DNA of 52,346 nt from Leyella stercorea (GTDB lineage Bacteria > Bacteroidota > Bacteroidia > Bacteroidales > Bacteroidaceae). This document shows, in pieces, positions 34,353 through 43,619 of this stretch. The notes under the pieces are model-generated. The model did not search any database. It saw nothing but the letters and a program-made list of their open reading frames with translations, and had not been told where the DNA came from. The position numbers were made by a program, and so were the translations under genes. Each line of letters starts with the position of its first letter. The first letter of the stretch is position 1. The stretch is from the NCBI RefSeq assembly GCF_021531355.1, contig NZ_JADYTS010000012.1, forward strand, positions 1-52,346. Reading direction: 5' to 3'.

Positions 34353-34475
34353 GGGTAGTATTTACGATTAGTAGTAAATACGATTAGTAGTGAATACTAC
34401 CAATAGTAAATACTACAAGTAGTAAAGTAGTGGAATAGTAGAAACTGAAAGTAGTAAAAACGTAAAGTAGTGAAG
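34353..34475 (+). repeat. TAGTA-rich degenerate repeat tract
   Basis: About 120 bp are built from variants of AGTAGTAAATAC and AGTAGTGAATAC in both orientations (TAGTATTTACGATTAGTAG, AATACTACCAATAGTAAATA). It fills the space between the hairpin and the next tra gene. No function can be read from it; strand slippage is likely. Confidence 0.6.
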
Positions 34476-34477
34476 CA

Positions 34478-37018
34478 ATGAGACGTTTATACCTTATTAT
34501 AATATATATGTGTCTTACACTTGTCGTGGGAAGGGTTCATGCGCAGTATTACAGCGTGAACTACGACAAGCAGATCGTTGCCGCCATGGCTGCCGCATTC
34601 GGTGCTGGAGCTATGGCAGAGAGCTATTATAACGAGCAGGTGGGCGAAATCTTGAAGCACTACAATGCCGCAGAGGTTGCCACTGCCGGCATCTTCGCTG
34701 CCAAGTTCTTGGAGCGCAAGGCATTCACCGACCTCGGCATTTGGAGCAGTAGCACGGAGAACTACTATTACCGCCGCATCCACAATATGGTGGCGAACAA
34801 GATTATGCCCAAGATATGGACGGTGGCAGGAATGATGCTGAAAAGTCCGCAGACCGCCCTCTACTGGGGCAGTTACCTGATGAAGATATGCGCCGACACA
34901 AAGTCGCTGTGTATGCAGTTTGAGAGTGTCGTGACCAACAGTAGCTTGACCTTTGCCGACATTCAGTTCTTGGAAATCAACCAAGAGATAGCCGCCATCC
35001 TCAAACTCTCGGAGATAGGCAATGTAGATTGGCAGCAGCTGTTGGATGACATCGCCAGTGTGCCCGGCAACTTCACCGTGGAGAACCTCACCGCCGACAT
35101 CGAGACGCTTTACAATATGGGAGCATCGTTGGCGACGGCAGGTATCAACGGGGCATCAGGCGCACTCTTGCAGCAGAGTGCCTTCAACGACCTTTTCAAT
35201 GGCAAGGTGAGTAAAATCATCGACATCTATGACAACCACCATGACCTCTATGAACAGGCAGAGAACGGCATCGGCAGCACACTCCTTAGTCTGGTGGGTG
35301 GCGAGGACAACGTGGCAGCCCTCTTCGACCTCTCCAACTACAACATCACCTCGTGGATGACAGACTATCTGAGCGAGACGCAGGGCAACTACTATACACA
35401 GCGTTGGTACATTGCCCGACGAGACCAAGGCAGCGTAAGCCTCTGTGACTACTATCCGCCGACCGATGACAACAGTATTCTGAACGGTGACCATTGGTAT
35501 CGTATCAACACCTCCGACCCCAACTTCTACCCTAACAGCACGCAGCGAGAGCAGATACTGGCCAACTCGGAGAACCATGCCGGATGGAGCCGCAGCCGTG
35601 TGCAGCAGCTCAACGCCCAGAGCGACGGCTTCACCTATACGATGAACTATTGGATGTCGTCGTACATCATCAGCCGTGGCGGCAAGCAGACCAAGAAGGC
35701 CTACGCCTACGAGATACACGTTACCAAGAGCTGGAACAACGTGGAAGAGGTGTATGAGGATGTCTTCGACTCCTACAGCATGGACTTGAATACCTTCAAG
35801 CGTCAGTTGCAGGCACGTCTCTCGGAGTATAACGACAACGAGGAGGGCTATGTCTATTACATCGGCAGTGACGCACGCCGTTACTATCAAGCCACCGATG
35901 CCGCCAAACTGAAGGGCGTGGAGAGCGTGACCATCAGCGTCACCTGTTCGGACGGTGTCACCCTCGGACAGGGCAGCACGCAGTACAAGTGCCGTGAGTG
36001 CGGCGGTTCGCTCAATGCCCACAGCAAGGAATGCGCCATGAGGACAAGCGTATCAGAAAATAATCTCGACCTATCGGAACTGGACGAGAAGGAACGTGAG
36101 GCGAATAGCAAGATAGCCCTGTTGGAGGCGCAGATAAGCCAGTTGGAGACAGAGAACAGGAACCTGCTCACGCAGATAGCCAATGCCTCTGTGGAGGAAG
36201 CCCCTGCCTTGCGGCAGCAACATAATGTCAACAAGACGAAGATAGACAACCTGAAGAAGGAATTGGCGACATGGCAGCAGCAGTTGGCAGACATACAGAA
36301 TGCCAAGAGCGAGGCGGCTAACGACAATGCCACCTCCACCGATGACTACTACCGCATCCCTGCCATCATGCAGGATGTGAAGTCAGCCTACAATCTCACG
36401 TGGCAAGGTGCCGGTTCGTGGAACGGCTACACCTACGTCCGAACTGCCACCATGCCCAACATCAACGGCATTATCACCTTCAAGGCGACACTGTCCATTG
36501 CAAGGAAGCCCAAGTACTTCCTTGGCATCAAGATACACCGTGCGATACTGCAAATATCGTGGGAGCTGACCTCGGAATACACCGACACACAGGTGGTGGA
36601 TGTGCTGACCCTTGACCCGAATGCCTCTGACGAGGAGAAGACGAGGCAGGTGAACAGCCGTATCTCGGAGATAGCCCAGGAGTTCCCGTCGTGCAGCATC
36701 ACCACAGAATATGCCAAGAGCGAGGCAACCCAGACCGCCGACAATGACGATGTAATACACCTGCTCTGGTCGAGCGACCGTCTGGAGATAGCCCGTGAAG
36801 TAGATAGCCGTATCACCAAGATTTACGCCGACTTGGTATCATTAGAAAAAATGATGCACTACAAGCGCAGCATCATTGACGTGCTGAAGGACATTCTTCC
36901 TTCAATCGACGCAGACCAAGGTCGCAGAAGGACACTCATTGAAGAGTGCTACGAGCGATGGAGAGAGAATGCAGACCCTAACAGAGGGAATGGTGAAGAT
37001 AACGAGAACGAAAACTGA
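34478..37018 (+). CDS. Large exported tra-operon protein of unknown function
   Basis: The 846-residue protein begins with a signal peptide (MRRLYLIIIYMCLTLVVGRV..AQ). Residues 30-300 are helical (AAAFGAGAMAESYYNEQVGEIL) and resemble a TraH/TraI-like periplasmic layout. A Cys/His cluster CRECGGSLNAHSKEC near residues 504-518 looks like a zinc knuckle. A coiled coil follows (about 525-610), then a beta-rich region and a charged C-terminus. It follows traG and precedes the traI-like gene by 15 nt. I know no domain name; a periplasmic or outer-membrane mating-channel part is likely from position. Confidence 0.7.
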   Translation: MRRLYLIIIYMCLTLVVGRVHAQYYSVNYDKQIVAAMAAAFGAGAMAESYYNEQVGEILKHYNAAEVATAGIFAAKFLERKAFTDLGIWSSSTENYYYRRIHNMVANKIMPKIWTVAGMMLKSPQTALYWGSYLMKICADTKSLCMQFESVVTNSSLTFADIQFLEINQEIAAILKLSEIGNVDWQQLLDDIASVPGNFTVENLTADIETLYNMGASLATAGINGASGALLQQSAFNDLFNGKVSKIIDIYDNHHDLYEQAENGIGSTLLSLVGGEDNVAALFDLSNYNITSWMTDYLSETQGNYYTQRWYIARRDQGSVSLCDYYPPTDDNSILNGDHWYRINTSDPNFYPNSTQREQILANSENHAGWSRSRVQQLNAQSDGFTYTMNYWMSSYIISRGGKQTKKAYAYEIHVTKSWNNVEEVYEDVFDSYSMDLNTFKRQLQARLSEYNDNEEGYVYYIGSDARRYYQATDAAKLKGVESVTISVTCSDGVTLGQGSTQYKCRECGGSLNAHSKECAMRTSVSENNLDLSELDEKEREANSKIALLEAQISQLETENRNLLTQIANASVEEAPALRQQHNVNKTKIDNLKKELATWQQQLADIQNAKSEAANDNATSTDDYYRIPAIMQDVKSAYNLTWQGAGSWNGYTYVRTATMPNINGIITFKATLSIARKPKYFLGIKIHRAILQISWELTSEYTDTQVVDVLTLDPNASDEEKTRQVNSRISEIAQEFPSCSITTEYAKSEATQTADNDDVIHLLWSSDRLEIAREVDSRITKIYADLVSLEKMMHYKRSIIDVLKDILPSIDADQGRRRTLIEECYERWRENADPNRGNGEDNENEN

Positions 37019-37032
37019 GGGAGGAACGGAGA

Positions 37033-37758
37033 ATGAGACATACCATCATCATAGCTCTCCTGCTGATTACCCTCTTCCCCAATACAGCCTTGGCGCAATG
37101 GGGATTCGATGCGGTATCGGTGGAAGCATACATCAACGACCACAAGAAGCAGCGCAGCCTCTTGCTGGCACGCAGCACTTTGGAGTACAGCAATCAACTG
37201 CTGCATGAATACAGCAGTGAAGAGGTGGGCAAATACAAGGAACTGAATGTGGATTTGGACAAATACACCCGGGCCTTCGACATCATCGATGTGATGTACC
37301 AGTCGTTGCGCACGGTGCTGAACGTGAAGAGCACCTACCAGACGGTGAGCGACCGCATCAGTGACTACAAGAACCTGTTGGAGGACTTCAATGATAAGGT
37401 CATCAAGCGGAAACACATCGAACTGGCTGACACGATGCTCATCAGCATCAACAAGAAAGCCATCGACAACATATACAACGAAGGAAGCCAACTCTACCAT
37501 AGCGTCAACGACCTCGTGTTGTATGCCACAGGAGCGGCAGCCTGTTCAACTTCCGACCTGCTGATGGTGTTGGACAATATCAACAATTCGTTGGACCTGA
37601 TAGAAAAACATCTGAACCAAGCCTACTTCCAGACATGGCGGTATGTGCAGCTGCGCATGGGCTATTGGAAGGAGAAGGTGTATCGGACGAGGACGAAGGA
37701 AGAGATACTGGAAGATGCCTTCAGCCGATGGAAAGTGGCAGGAAAACTTGACTATTGA
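37033..37758 (+). CDS. TraI-like periplasmic conjugation protein
   Basis: The 241-residue protein has a signal peptide (MRHTIIIALLLITLFPNTALAQ) and a fully helical mature part (SVEAYINDHKKQRSLLLARS; VLNVKSTYQTVSDRISDYKNLLEDF; FQTWRYVQLRMGYWKEKVY). Its size and helical make-up match TraI of Bacteroides conjugative transposons, which also lies between traG and traJ. Direct family identity cannot be confirmed by eye. Confidence 0.6.
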   Translation: MRHTIIIALLLITLFPNTALAQWGFDAVSVEAYINDHKKQRSLLLARSTLEYSNQLLHEYSSEEVGKYKELNVDLDKYTRAFDIIDVMYQSLRTVLNVKSTYQTVSDRISDYKNLLEDFNDKVIKRKHIELADTMLISINKKAIDNIYNEGSQLYHSVNDLVLYATGAAACSTSDLLMVLDNINNSLDLIEKHLNQAYFQTWRYVQLRMGYWKEKVYRTRTKEEILEDAFSRWKVAGKLDY

Positions 37759-37785
37759 CGGATTGTAAACAAAAGAAGAACGGAC

Positions 37786-38550
37786 ATGAAGAAGACAATG
37801 ATACTCATCATGGCGGTAGCAACCACCATCAAAGCCACAGCCCAGAGCGTGACCTACAACCACGACTCCTCCAAGCAGAACCAGATAACGGTGATGGAGA
37901 CAGGTGGCGGTTCTCTCACCCCTGAGTTCTATTATTGGCTGTTACATAACAACTATAAGAAGACAGCGGCAGAGAAGAACAAGTTAGGTTTCCGCACTCT
38001 TGCCGGCATCAACCTCTACAACCAAGTAGATGATGCGGAGAAGATAGACTCTGCCCTCACCAAGCGTGCTGAGGTGGAAGCCTTGAACGTAGCCGACCGA
38101 CAGATAGACCTCGCCTGGCTTGCCGAAAGCAGCAAGATCAACGGTCAGTTGGACAAGATGAAGGCGAACATAGACCATATCATCCCTACAGGAGGCACCA
38201 TCAACGACAAGCGTCGGTGGGAGGAACTGTACAATATGTACCAGTGTGCCGTGAAAGCCACCAAGGATGCCTATATGCCCAATGCACAGAGAAAGCGGCA
38301 GTATCTTAGCATCTATGCCGACCTGACGACACAGAACGAGACACTACTGAAATACCTTGTGCAGCTCAACACCCAAAGCCAGACTACCGCCCTCTTGGCA
38401 GCCACCAACGACCGTGTAGTACATAAAGGCAGCATCATCAGCGATGCCAAGAGCCGTTGGCAGGAAAACATGAAGGGCGTGAGGAGCTCGACAGGCACTG
38501 ACGGCGATGATGCCAACAGCGGTGAGGGTGAAGAAAGTGTGAACAGATAG
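37786..38550 (+). CDS. Exported tra-operon protein, DUF5045-like
   Basis: The 254-residue protein has a signal peptide (MKKTMILIMAVATTIKATAQ) followed by VTYNHDSSKQNQITVMETG, LTPEFYYWLLHNNYKK and KNKLGFRTLAGINLYNQVDDAEKIDSAL. As I recall, this is the DUF5045 pattern seen beside TraI and TraJ in a subset of Bacteroidetes conjugative elements. The C-terminal 30 residues are disordered (Ser/Gly/Asp). It probably acts in the periplasm with the two genes before it. Confidence 0.6.
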   Translation: MKKTMILIMAVATTIKATAQSVTYNHDSSKQNQITVMETGGGSLTPEFYYWLLHNNYKKTAAEKNKLGFRTLAGINLYNQVDDAEKIDSALTKRAEVEALNVADRQIDLAWLAESSKINGQLDKMKANIDHIIPTGGTINDKRRWEELYNMYQCAVKATKDAYMPNAQRKRQYLSIYADLTTQNETLLKYLVQLNTQSQTTALLAATNDRVVHKGSIISDAKSRWQENMKGVRSSTGTDGDDANSGEGEESVNR

Positions 38551-38593
38551 AAATAAGGGAAGAGAAGAAATAATCACAAAACAGCATAGAGAT

Positions 38594-39424
38594 ATGAACG
38601 ATATTCAGATTTTCAACAACGAGGAATTTGGAGCAGTCCGAACCACAGGAACACCAGAGCAACCCTTGTTCTGTTTGGCTGATGTGGCAAGAGTTCTTGG
38701 ACTAAAAACCAGCAAGTTGGTACAACGACTTTCGGATGATGTACTTTCAAAGTACCCCATCTCGGATAGTCTTGGAAGAGAACAGGTTACAAACTTTATC
38801 AATGAAGACGGACTGTATGATGTCATCCTTGACAGTCGCAAACCCGAAGCCAAACGTTTCCGCAAGTGGGTGACATCGGAGGTGCTCCCCTCTATCCGCA
38901 AGCATGGTGCCTATATGACACAGCAGACCATCGAGAAGGCATTGGCAGAGCCAGACTTCCTGATACGGTTAGCAGTCAATCTGAAGGAAGAACGACAAAA
39001 GCGTCTGCTTGTCGAACAGGAGTGTGAACACCAAAGGACACGCATCGTTGAGTTGGGATCCAAGGTGGATGACCTGCAACAGGAGGTGACGGAGATGAAG
39101 GACAAGGTGAGTTACCTTGACATCATCCTTGCCACGAAGAGCAGTGTCCTGGTCACACAGATAGCACAGGACTATGGCGAGTCGTCCATCCGCTTCAACC
39201 GACGTCTGAAGGAGATGAACATCCAGTATCAGCGTGGCAAGCAGTGGATTCTGTATGCCGACTACAAGGACTGCGGTTATGTGACCAGCGAGACCTACCT
39301 CATTAAACACAAGGACGGTACGGAGGATGTGCGCATGAACACCAAATGGACACAGAAAGGTCGCCGCTTCCTCTATGAGAAACTGAAGAGCGTGGGAGTC
39401 ATTCCTGTTATCGAAAGAACATAA
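38594..39424 (+). CDS. Phage-type antirepressor (Bro-N plus KilAC/ANT-like)
   Basis: The 276-residue protein begins with a Bro-N domain (IFNNEEFGAVRTTGTPEQPLFCLADVARVLGL, then FINEDGLYDVILDSRKPEAKRFRKWVTSEVLPSIRKHGAY). It has a central coiled coil and a C-terminal KilAC/ANT-like domain (SSIRFNRRLKEMNIQYQRGKQWILY; TKWTQKGRRFLYEKL). Such proteins are usually phage antirepressors or DNA-binding regulators. Here it is cistron-linked inside a tra operon, where it could regulate conjugation or counter host or satellite repressors. Confidence 0.85.
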   Translation: MNDIQIFNNEEFGAVRTTGTPEQPLFCLADVARVLGLKTSKLVQRLSDDVLSKYPISDSLGREQVTNFINEDGLYDVILDSRKPEAKRFRKWVTSEVLPSIRKHGAYMTQQTIEKALAEPDFLIRLAVNLKEERQKRLLVEQECEHQRTRIVELGSKVDDLQQEVTEMKDKVSYLDIILATKSSVLVTQIAQDYGESSIRFNRRLKEMNIQYQRGKQWILYADYKDCGYVTSETYLIKHKDGTEDVRMNTKWTQKGRRFLYEKLKSVGVIPVIERT

Positions 39425-39439
39425 AATAAAGAAATAGCT

Positions 39440-39841
39440 ATGGAATCAATATCAAAAATACAGTTACGTCTCTATGCCGCCAAGAGGAAAAACGGCAAGT
39501 GGCAGTTGGAGATGTCAAGGATGCCGAAGCGAATCAGCGTTATCGGCAGGACACCCATCGTTGATGAGCATTATATGCCATCTGATTTAGAGGTAGTTTC
39601 AATGTCAAAGCTTCACAAATATGTCGGAAGTTACTACGGCAAGATTGTGAAGACCCTCAAAGAGGAAGGCATCATCACCAAGGAATATGGAATGTGGAAA
39701 CTGCGTGAAGACCTTCAGGACAAGGGCATTGCGGTATATGTCACAGGCAGGATGCGCTGCTTCTACCACTTCTATCTGTCATGGACACCGAAAGGCATAG
39801 AGTTTATCAAAGAGATTATCAACAATAGAACCAGGCACTGA
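39440..39841 (+). CDS. KilAC/ANT-like small protein next to the antirepressor
   Basis: The 133-residue protein ends with a region like the C-terminal domain of its neighbour: YHFYLSWTPKGIEFIKEII compared with TKWTQKGRRFLYEKL. It also has a winged-helix-like centre (KLHKYVGSYYGKIVKTLKEEGIITKEYGMWKL). It starts 16 nt after the antirepressor and touches traJ. It is probably a DNA-binding partner or a diverged half copy. Confidence 0.55.
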   Translation: MESISKIQLRLYAAKRKNGKWQLEMSRMPKRISVIGRTPIVDEHYMPSDLEVVSMSKLHKYVGSYYGKIVKTLKEEGIITKEYGMWKLREDLQDKGIAVYVTGRMRCFYHFYLSWTPKGIEFIKEIINNRTRH

Positions 39842-40971
39842 TGGCAGACAACATACTCAGCGATTTCGGCATCAACATCCTCGAAGAGGAGATTGACGAT
39901 GTGATATTCCAGACCAACGAGTTCCTGACCGATGCCACCTTCACAGGCTCACAAGGGCCGTTCTGGTGGATCCTCCAAATGTGTATGGCATTGGCGGCAC
40001 TGTTCTCTATCATCGTGGCGGCAAGCATGGCCTACAAGATGATGGTGAAGAACGAACCGTTGGACGTGATGAAACTGTTCAAGCCCTTGGTGGTGAGCAT
40101 CATCCTCTGTTGGTGGTACCCACCTGCTGACACAGGCATGACCAACAGCGGCAGCAGCTGGTGCGTATTGGATTTTCTATCCTATATTCCCAATTGCATC
40201 GGCAGTTACACCCACGACCTCTATGAGGCAGAGGCGACCCAAATTTCCGACAAGTTTGAGGAGGTGCAGCAGTTGGTATATGTCAGGGACTCGATGTACA
40301 CTGACCTCCAGGCACAGGCAGACGTGGCGCATAAGGGCACATCAGACCCCAACCTGATAGAGGCGACGATGGAGCAGACGGGCGTGGACGAAGTGACCAA
40401 CATGGAGAAGGATGCCAGCAAACTGTGGTTCACCTCACTGACGGCAGGGGCCGTGGTGGGCATCGACAAGATAGTGATGCTGATAGCCCTGATCGTGTTC
40501 CGCATCGGTTGGTGGGCGACGATATACTGTCAGCAGATATTGCTCGGAATGCTCACTATATTCGGTCCAATACAATGGGCATTTTCGTTGCTGCCCAAGT
40601 GGGAAGGAGCGTGGGCGAAGTGGCTAACCCGTTATTTGACAGTTCATTTCTACGGAGCCATGCTCTACTTCGTCGGTTTCTACGTCCTGTTGCTGTTTGA
40701 TATTGTGCTCTGCATACAGGTAGAGAACCTGACGGCCATCACCGCCAGTGAGCAGACGATGGCAGCCTATCTGCAAAACTCGTTCTTCTCGGCAGGCTAT
40801 CTGATGGCAGCGAGCATCGTGGCGTTGAAATGCCTGAACCTCGTGCCCGACCTTGCGGCATGGATGATACCAGAGGGCGACACCGCCTTCTCAACCCGAA
40901 ACTTCGGCGAGGGCGTGGCACAACAAGCCAAGATGACGGCTACGGGAACCATGGCGACCGTGATGAGATAA
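39841..40971 (+). CDS. traJ: Conjugative transposon protein TraJ (VirB6-like)
   Basis: The 376-residue protein is a polytopic inner-membrane protein with about six to seven TM segments (e.g. MCMALAALFSIIVAASMAYKM, IVMLIALIVFRIGWWATIY, MLYFVGFYVLLLFDIVLCI). Family hallmarks include FGPIQWAFSLLPKWEGAWAKWLTRYLTVHFYG and the end region LVPDLAAWMIPEG. It should form the VirB6-like core of the mating channel. The start codon overlaps the stop of the preceding gene. Confidence 0.93.
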   Translation: MADNILSDFGINILEEEIDDVIFQTNEFLTDATFTGSQGPFWWILQMCMALAALFSIIVAASMAYKMMVKNEPLDVMKLFKPLVVSIILCWWYPPADTGMTNSGSSWCVLDFLSYIPNCIGSYTHDLYEAEATQISDKFEEVQQLVYVRDSMYTDLQAQADVAHKGTSDPNLIEATMEQTGVDEVTNMEKDASKLWFTSLTAGAVVGIDKIVMLIALIVFRIGWWATIYCQQILLGMLTIFGPIQWAFSLLPKWEGAWAKWLTRYLTVHFYGAMLYFVGFYVLLLFDIVLCIQVENLTAITASEQTMAAYLQNSFFSAGYLMAASIVALKCLNLVPDLAAWMIPEGDTAFSTRNFGEGVAQQAKMTATGTMATVMR

Positions 40972-40980
40972 CATGTGAGT

Positions 40981-40999
40981 GTGCGGTGAGTCACCGCAC
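40981..40999 (+). repeat. REP-like palindrome, copy 1
   Basis: GTGCGGTGA, one base, TCACCGCAC, followed by CTCCTATTG. It lies between traJ and the next gene. Related copies are at 48996-49014, 49523-49546, 50831-50853 and 50881-50897. Confidence 0.6.
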
Positions 41000-41036
41000 C
41001 TCCTATTGAAACAAATAAAAGTAACCATCAAGAAAA

Positions 41037-41438
41037 ATGAAAGCAAAAAATGAAATTGAGCGTTGGCTCAAAGATGAGAAATTCATGGCGTTTGCCAACA
41101 AGCGTGCAAAGGAAGAGTTTTTCAATTCCGAAAACAACTACATCGACCCACAGTATGAGGAGATGGCAGAAGGCTTTGAGGATAACGACGAGTATGTAGT
41201 GCCTATGGTAGATTACCTGAGTTATCGCTTGCATCGTGCCAAAATCTACAGAAATCGACGGAGACGTGAACGTGACATCTGGTGGGTGTGGATCCAACTG
41301 AAATACGAAGGCATCTACGTAGAGGCTTGCATCAAGTATTACGCCAAACTGGTGGAAGAAGTTGAGAAGGACATATACACCATCCTGCACCGTGAATATG
41401 TGAGAATGAAGAGAAATCAGACCTCAAACAAGCAGTAA
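41037..41438 (+). CDS. Conserved tra-operon protein of unknown function
   Basis: The 133-residue protein is soluble and helical, rich in Lys, Glu and aromatic residues (IERWLKDEKFMAFANKRAKEEFF, RLHRAKIYRNRRRRERDIWWVW, YYAKLVEEVEKDIYTILHREY). It sits between traJ and traK with a 3-nt gap to traK. No known domain is recognised. Confidence 0.55.
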   Translation: MKAKNEIERWLKDEKFMAFANKRAKEEFFNSENNYIDPQYEEMAEGFEDNDEYVVPMVDYLSYRLHRAKIYRNRRRRERDIWWVWIQLKYEGIYVEACIKYYAKLVEEVEKDIYTILHREYVRMKRNQTSNKQ

Positions 41439-41441
41439 CGT

Positions 41442-42056
41442 ATGGTAATCAAGAACTTAGAAAACAAAATCAAGCTGGTGGGCATCATCTGCTCTGCGTT
41501 CCTCATGGGCTGCATCATCATCTCGGTGTCGAGCATCTGGACGGCGCGCTGCATGGTGACGGACGCGCAGCAAAAGGTGTATGTATTGGACGGCAACGTG
41601 CCCATACTGGTGAACCGCACCACGATGGAGGAAACGCTGGATGTGGAGGCAAAGAGCCATATCGAGATGTTCCACCATTACTTCTTTACGCTTGCTCCCG
41701 ATGACAAGTACATCCGCTATTCGATGGAGAAGGCGATGTATTTGGTCGATGAAACTGGTTTGGCGCAGTACAATACGCTGAAGGAAAAGGGCTTTTACAA
41801 CAATATCATGGGTACGAGTGCCGTGTTCAGCATCTTTTGCGACAGCATCAAGTTCAACAAGGAGAAGATGGAGTTCACCTACTACGGTAGGCAAAGGATA
41901 GAGCGAAGGAGCAATATTCTGATGCGTGAATTGGTGACGGCGGGACAGGTGAAGCGCGTGCCGAGGACGGAGAACAATCCTCATGGACTGCTCATCACGA
42001 ACTGGAGAACCTTGCTCAACAAGGATATTGAGCAGAAGTCGAAGTCAAACTTCTAA
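41442..42056 (+). CDS. traK: Conjugative transposon protein TraK (VirB8-like)
   Basis: The 204-residue protein matches TraK: a short cytoplasmic N-terminus, a single TM helix (LVGIICSAFLMGCIIISVSSIW), and a periplasmic domain with DAQQKVYVLDGNVPILVNRTTMEET and EMFHHYFFTLAPDDKYIR. VirB8-like proteins nucleate the type IV channel in the inner membrane. It has normal length. Confidence 0.92.
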   Translation: MVIKNLENKIKLVGIICSAFLMGCIIISVSSIWTARCMVTDAQQKVYVLDGNVPILVNRTTMEETLDVEAKSHIEMFHHYFFTLAPDDKYIRYSMEKAMYLVDETGLAQYNTLKEKGFYNNIMGTSAVFSIFCDSIKFNKEKMEFTYYGRQRIERRSNILMRELVTAGQVKRVPRTENNPHGLLITNWRTLLNKDIEQKSKSNF

Positions 42057-42068
42057 TATCCTAGCGGT

Positions 42069-42488
42069 ATGAGTGTAAAAGGAATCAGACGGATGCTTGT
42101 GGGCGAGGATATGCCCGACAAGAACGACCCCAAGTACAAGAAGCGGTATGAGAAGGAGGTGGCGGCAGGGCGCAAGTTTGCCAAGACCGCGAGGATAGAC
42201 CGTGCGGCGGCTAAGGTGCAAGGCTTTGCCAATGCCCACAAGACGCTGTTTCTCGTCATCGTCTTCGGCTTTGTCGCCACGTGCTTCGGCATCAACATCT
42301 ACAGGATGGTGCGGTATTACGGTCATCGGACGGAGGCTGCAAGTGCCATCGAGCGGCAGGAAGGGCGCATGAAGCAGATGATGAATGCAGCCCATTGCAT
42401 CACTCCTCCCGTGACGCATCGAACCAACGAGGAGAATCGAGACAAGTCAGTAACATCAAAATCAGACAGCGATGAGAATAACAGATAA
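42069..42488 (+). CDS. traL: TraL-like small membrane protein
   Basis: The 139-residue protein sits between traK and traM, where traL is found. It has a basic N-terminal half, one TM segment (LFLVIVFGFVATCFGINIYRMV) and a charged, probably disordered C-terminus that overlaps the traM start by 17 nt. It is assigned by position and topology rather than by strong motif. Confidence 0.65.
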   Translation: MSVKGIRRMLVGEDMPDKNDPKYKKRYEKEVAAGRKFAKTARIDRAAAKVQGFANAHKTLFLVIVFGFVATCFGINIYRMVRYYGHRTEAASAIERQEGRMKQMMNAAHCITPPVTHRTNEENRDKSVTSKSDSDENNR

Positions 42489-43614
42489 GATAAACTTCCG
42501 TCAGCCGAAGTACATGCTGCCAGCCATCGTGTACATCCCGTTGATTGCCACAGGCTATTTTGTCTTTGACATGTTCAATACGGAGGTGGCGGAAACGCAG
42601 GACAAGAACCTGCAGACCACCGAGTTTCTGAACCCCAACCTGCCCGGAGCGCAGATTAAGAATGGTGACGGCATCGGTGGCAAGTATGAGAACATGGCGA
42701 AGTCGTATGGTCGCATAGCAGACTATTCGGCTGTTGATAACATTGAGCGTGACAACGAAGAAGAGAAAGAAGCGTATGAATCCAAGTACACAGAAGAAGA
42801 CCTTGCGGAACTCGTCCGTCAGGCAGAAGAGAAGGACGATGCAGCCGAAGTGGCCGATGCCAAGGCGCGAGAAGCGGAAGCACTCGAAGCACTCAACAAG
42901 GCACTCGCCGAAGCGAGGCTGAGAGGACAGGCGGCAGTTGCCCCCGTGGCCCAGGATACCACACAGGCTGGGCCTCCCAAGGAGCAGATTGAGGTGAAAG
43001 GTCAGATTGCCGAGGACAGCAAGGCGGTGAAGGCACTGGACGAGGAGGACAAGGCACAGGAGGTGGTGAAGAAGGTGAAGGTGACTTCGGACTATTTCAA
43101 CACCCTGACGCAGAACGAGCATGAGCCAAAGCTCATCAAGGCCATCATTGACGAGGACGTGAAGGCTACGGACGGGTCGAGGGTGCGGCTGAGACTGTTG
43201 GACGATATTGAGATTGGTGAGACCGTGGTGAAGAAAGGGTCGTACCTCTATGCCACCATGAGCGGTTTCGGTTCGCAGCGAGTGAAGGGTAGCATCAACT
43301 CCATCCTTGTGGATGACGAGCTGATAAAGGTTTCGCTTTCGCTTTATGACACGGACGGACTGGAGGGACTGTATGTCCCCGGCAGCCAGTTCCGTGAGAC
43401 CACGAAAGATGTGGCGAGCGGTGCTATGCAGAGCAACATGAACATCGACCAGAGTGGAGCGAACAACAGTTTCTCGCAATGGGGAATGCAAGCCGTGACC
43501 AATGCCTACCAGAAGACAAGCAATGCCATCAGCAAGGCTATCAAGAAGAACAAAGTGAAGCTGAAGTATGGGACGTTTGTTTACCTTGTAAATGGGAAAG
43601 AGAAAAGGAAATAG
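42472..43614 (+). CDS. traM: Conjugative transposon protein TraM (VirB10-like)
   Basis: The 380-residue protein has an N-terminal TM segment (YMLPAIVYIPLIATGYFVFDMF), a long charged linker that would span the periplasm, and a C-terminal beta domain with KLIKAIIDEDVKATDGSRVRLRLLDDIEIGETVVKKGSYLYATMSGFGSQRVKG. VirB10-like proteins link the inner and outer membrane parts of the channel. The Glu/Ala-rich linker (residues about 95-150) is of typical length. Confidence 0.93.
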   Translation: MRITDKINFRQPKYMLPAIVYIPLIATGYFVFDMFNTEVAETQDKNLQTTEFLNPNLPGAQIKNGDGIGGKYENMAKSYGRIADYSAVDNIERDNEEEKEAYESKYTEEDLAELVRQAEEKDDAAEVADAKAREAEALEALNKALAEARLRGQAAVAPVAQDTTQAGPPKEQIEVKGQIAEDSKAVKALDEEDKAQEVVKKVKVTSDYFNTLTQNEHEPKLIKAIIDEDVKATDGSRVRLRLLDDIEIGETVVKKGSYLYATMSGFGSQRVKGSINSILVDDELIKVSLSLYDTDGLEGLYVPGSQFRETTKDVASGAMQSNMNIDQSGANNSFSQWGMQAVTNAYQKTSNAISKAIKKNKVKLKYGTFVYLVNGKEKRK

Positions 43615-43619
43615 ACACT

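Noticed and set aside
34353..34475. Possible CRISPR array
   Set aside because: The repeats are short, degenerate and without spacers of constant length; no cas gene is present.
42400..43491. 363-codon frame on the minus strand
   Set aside because: It is antisense to traM, which has clear family features; the mirror protein is His/Leu-rich without motif.
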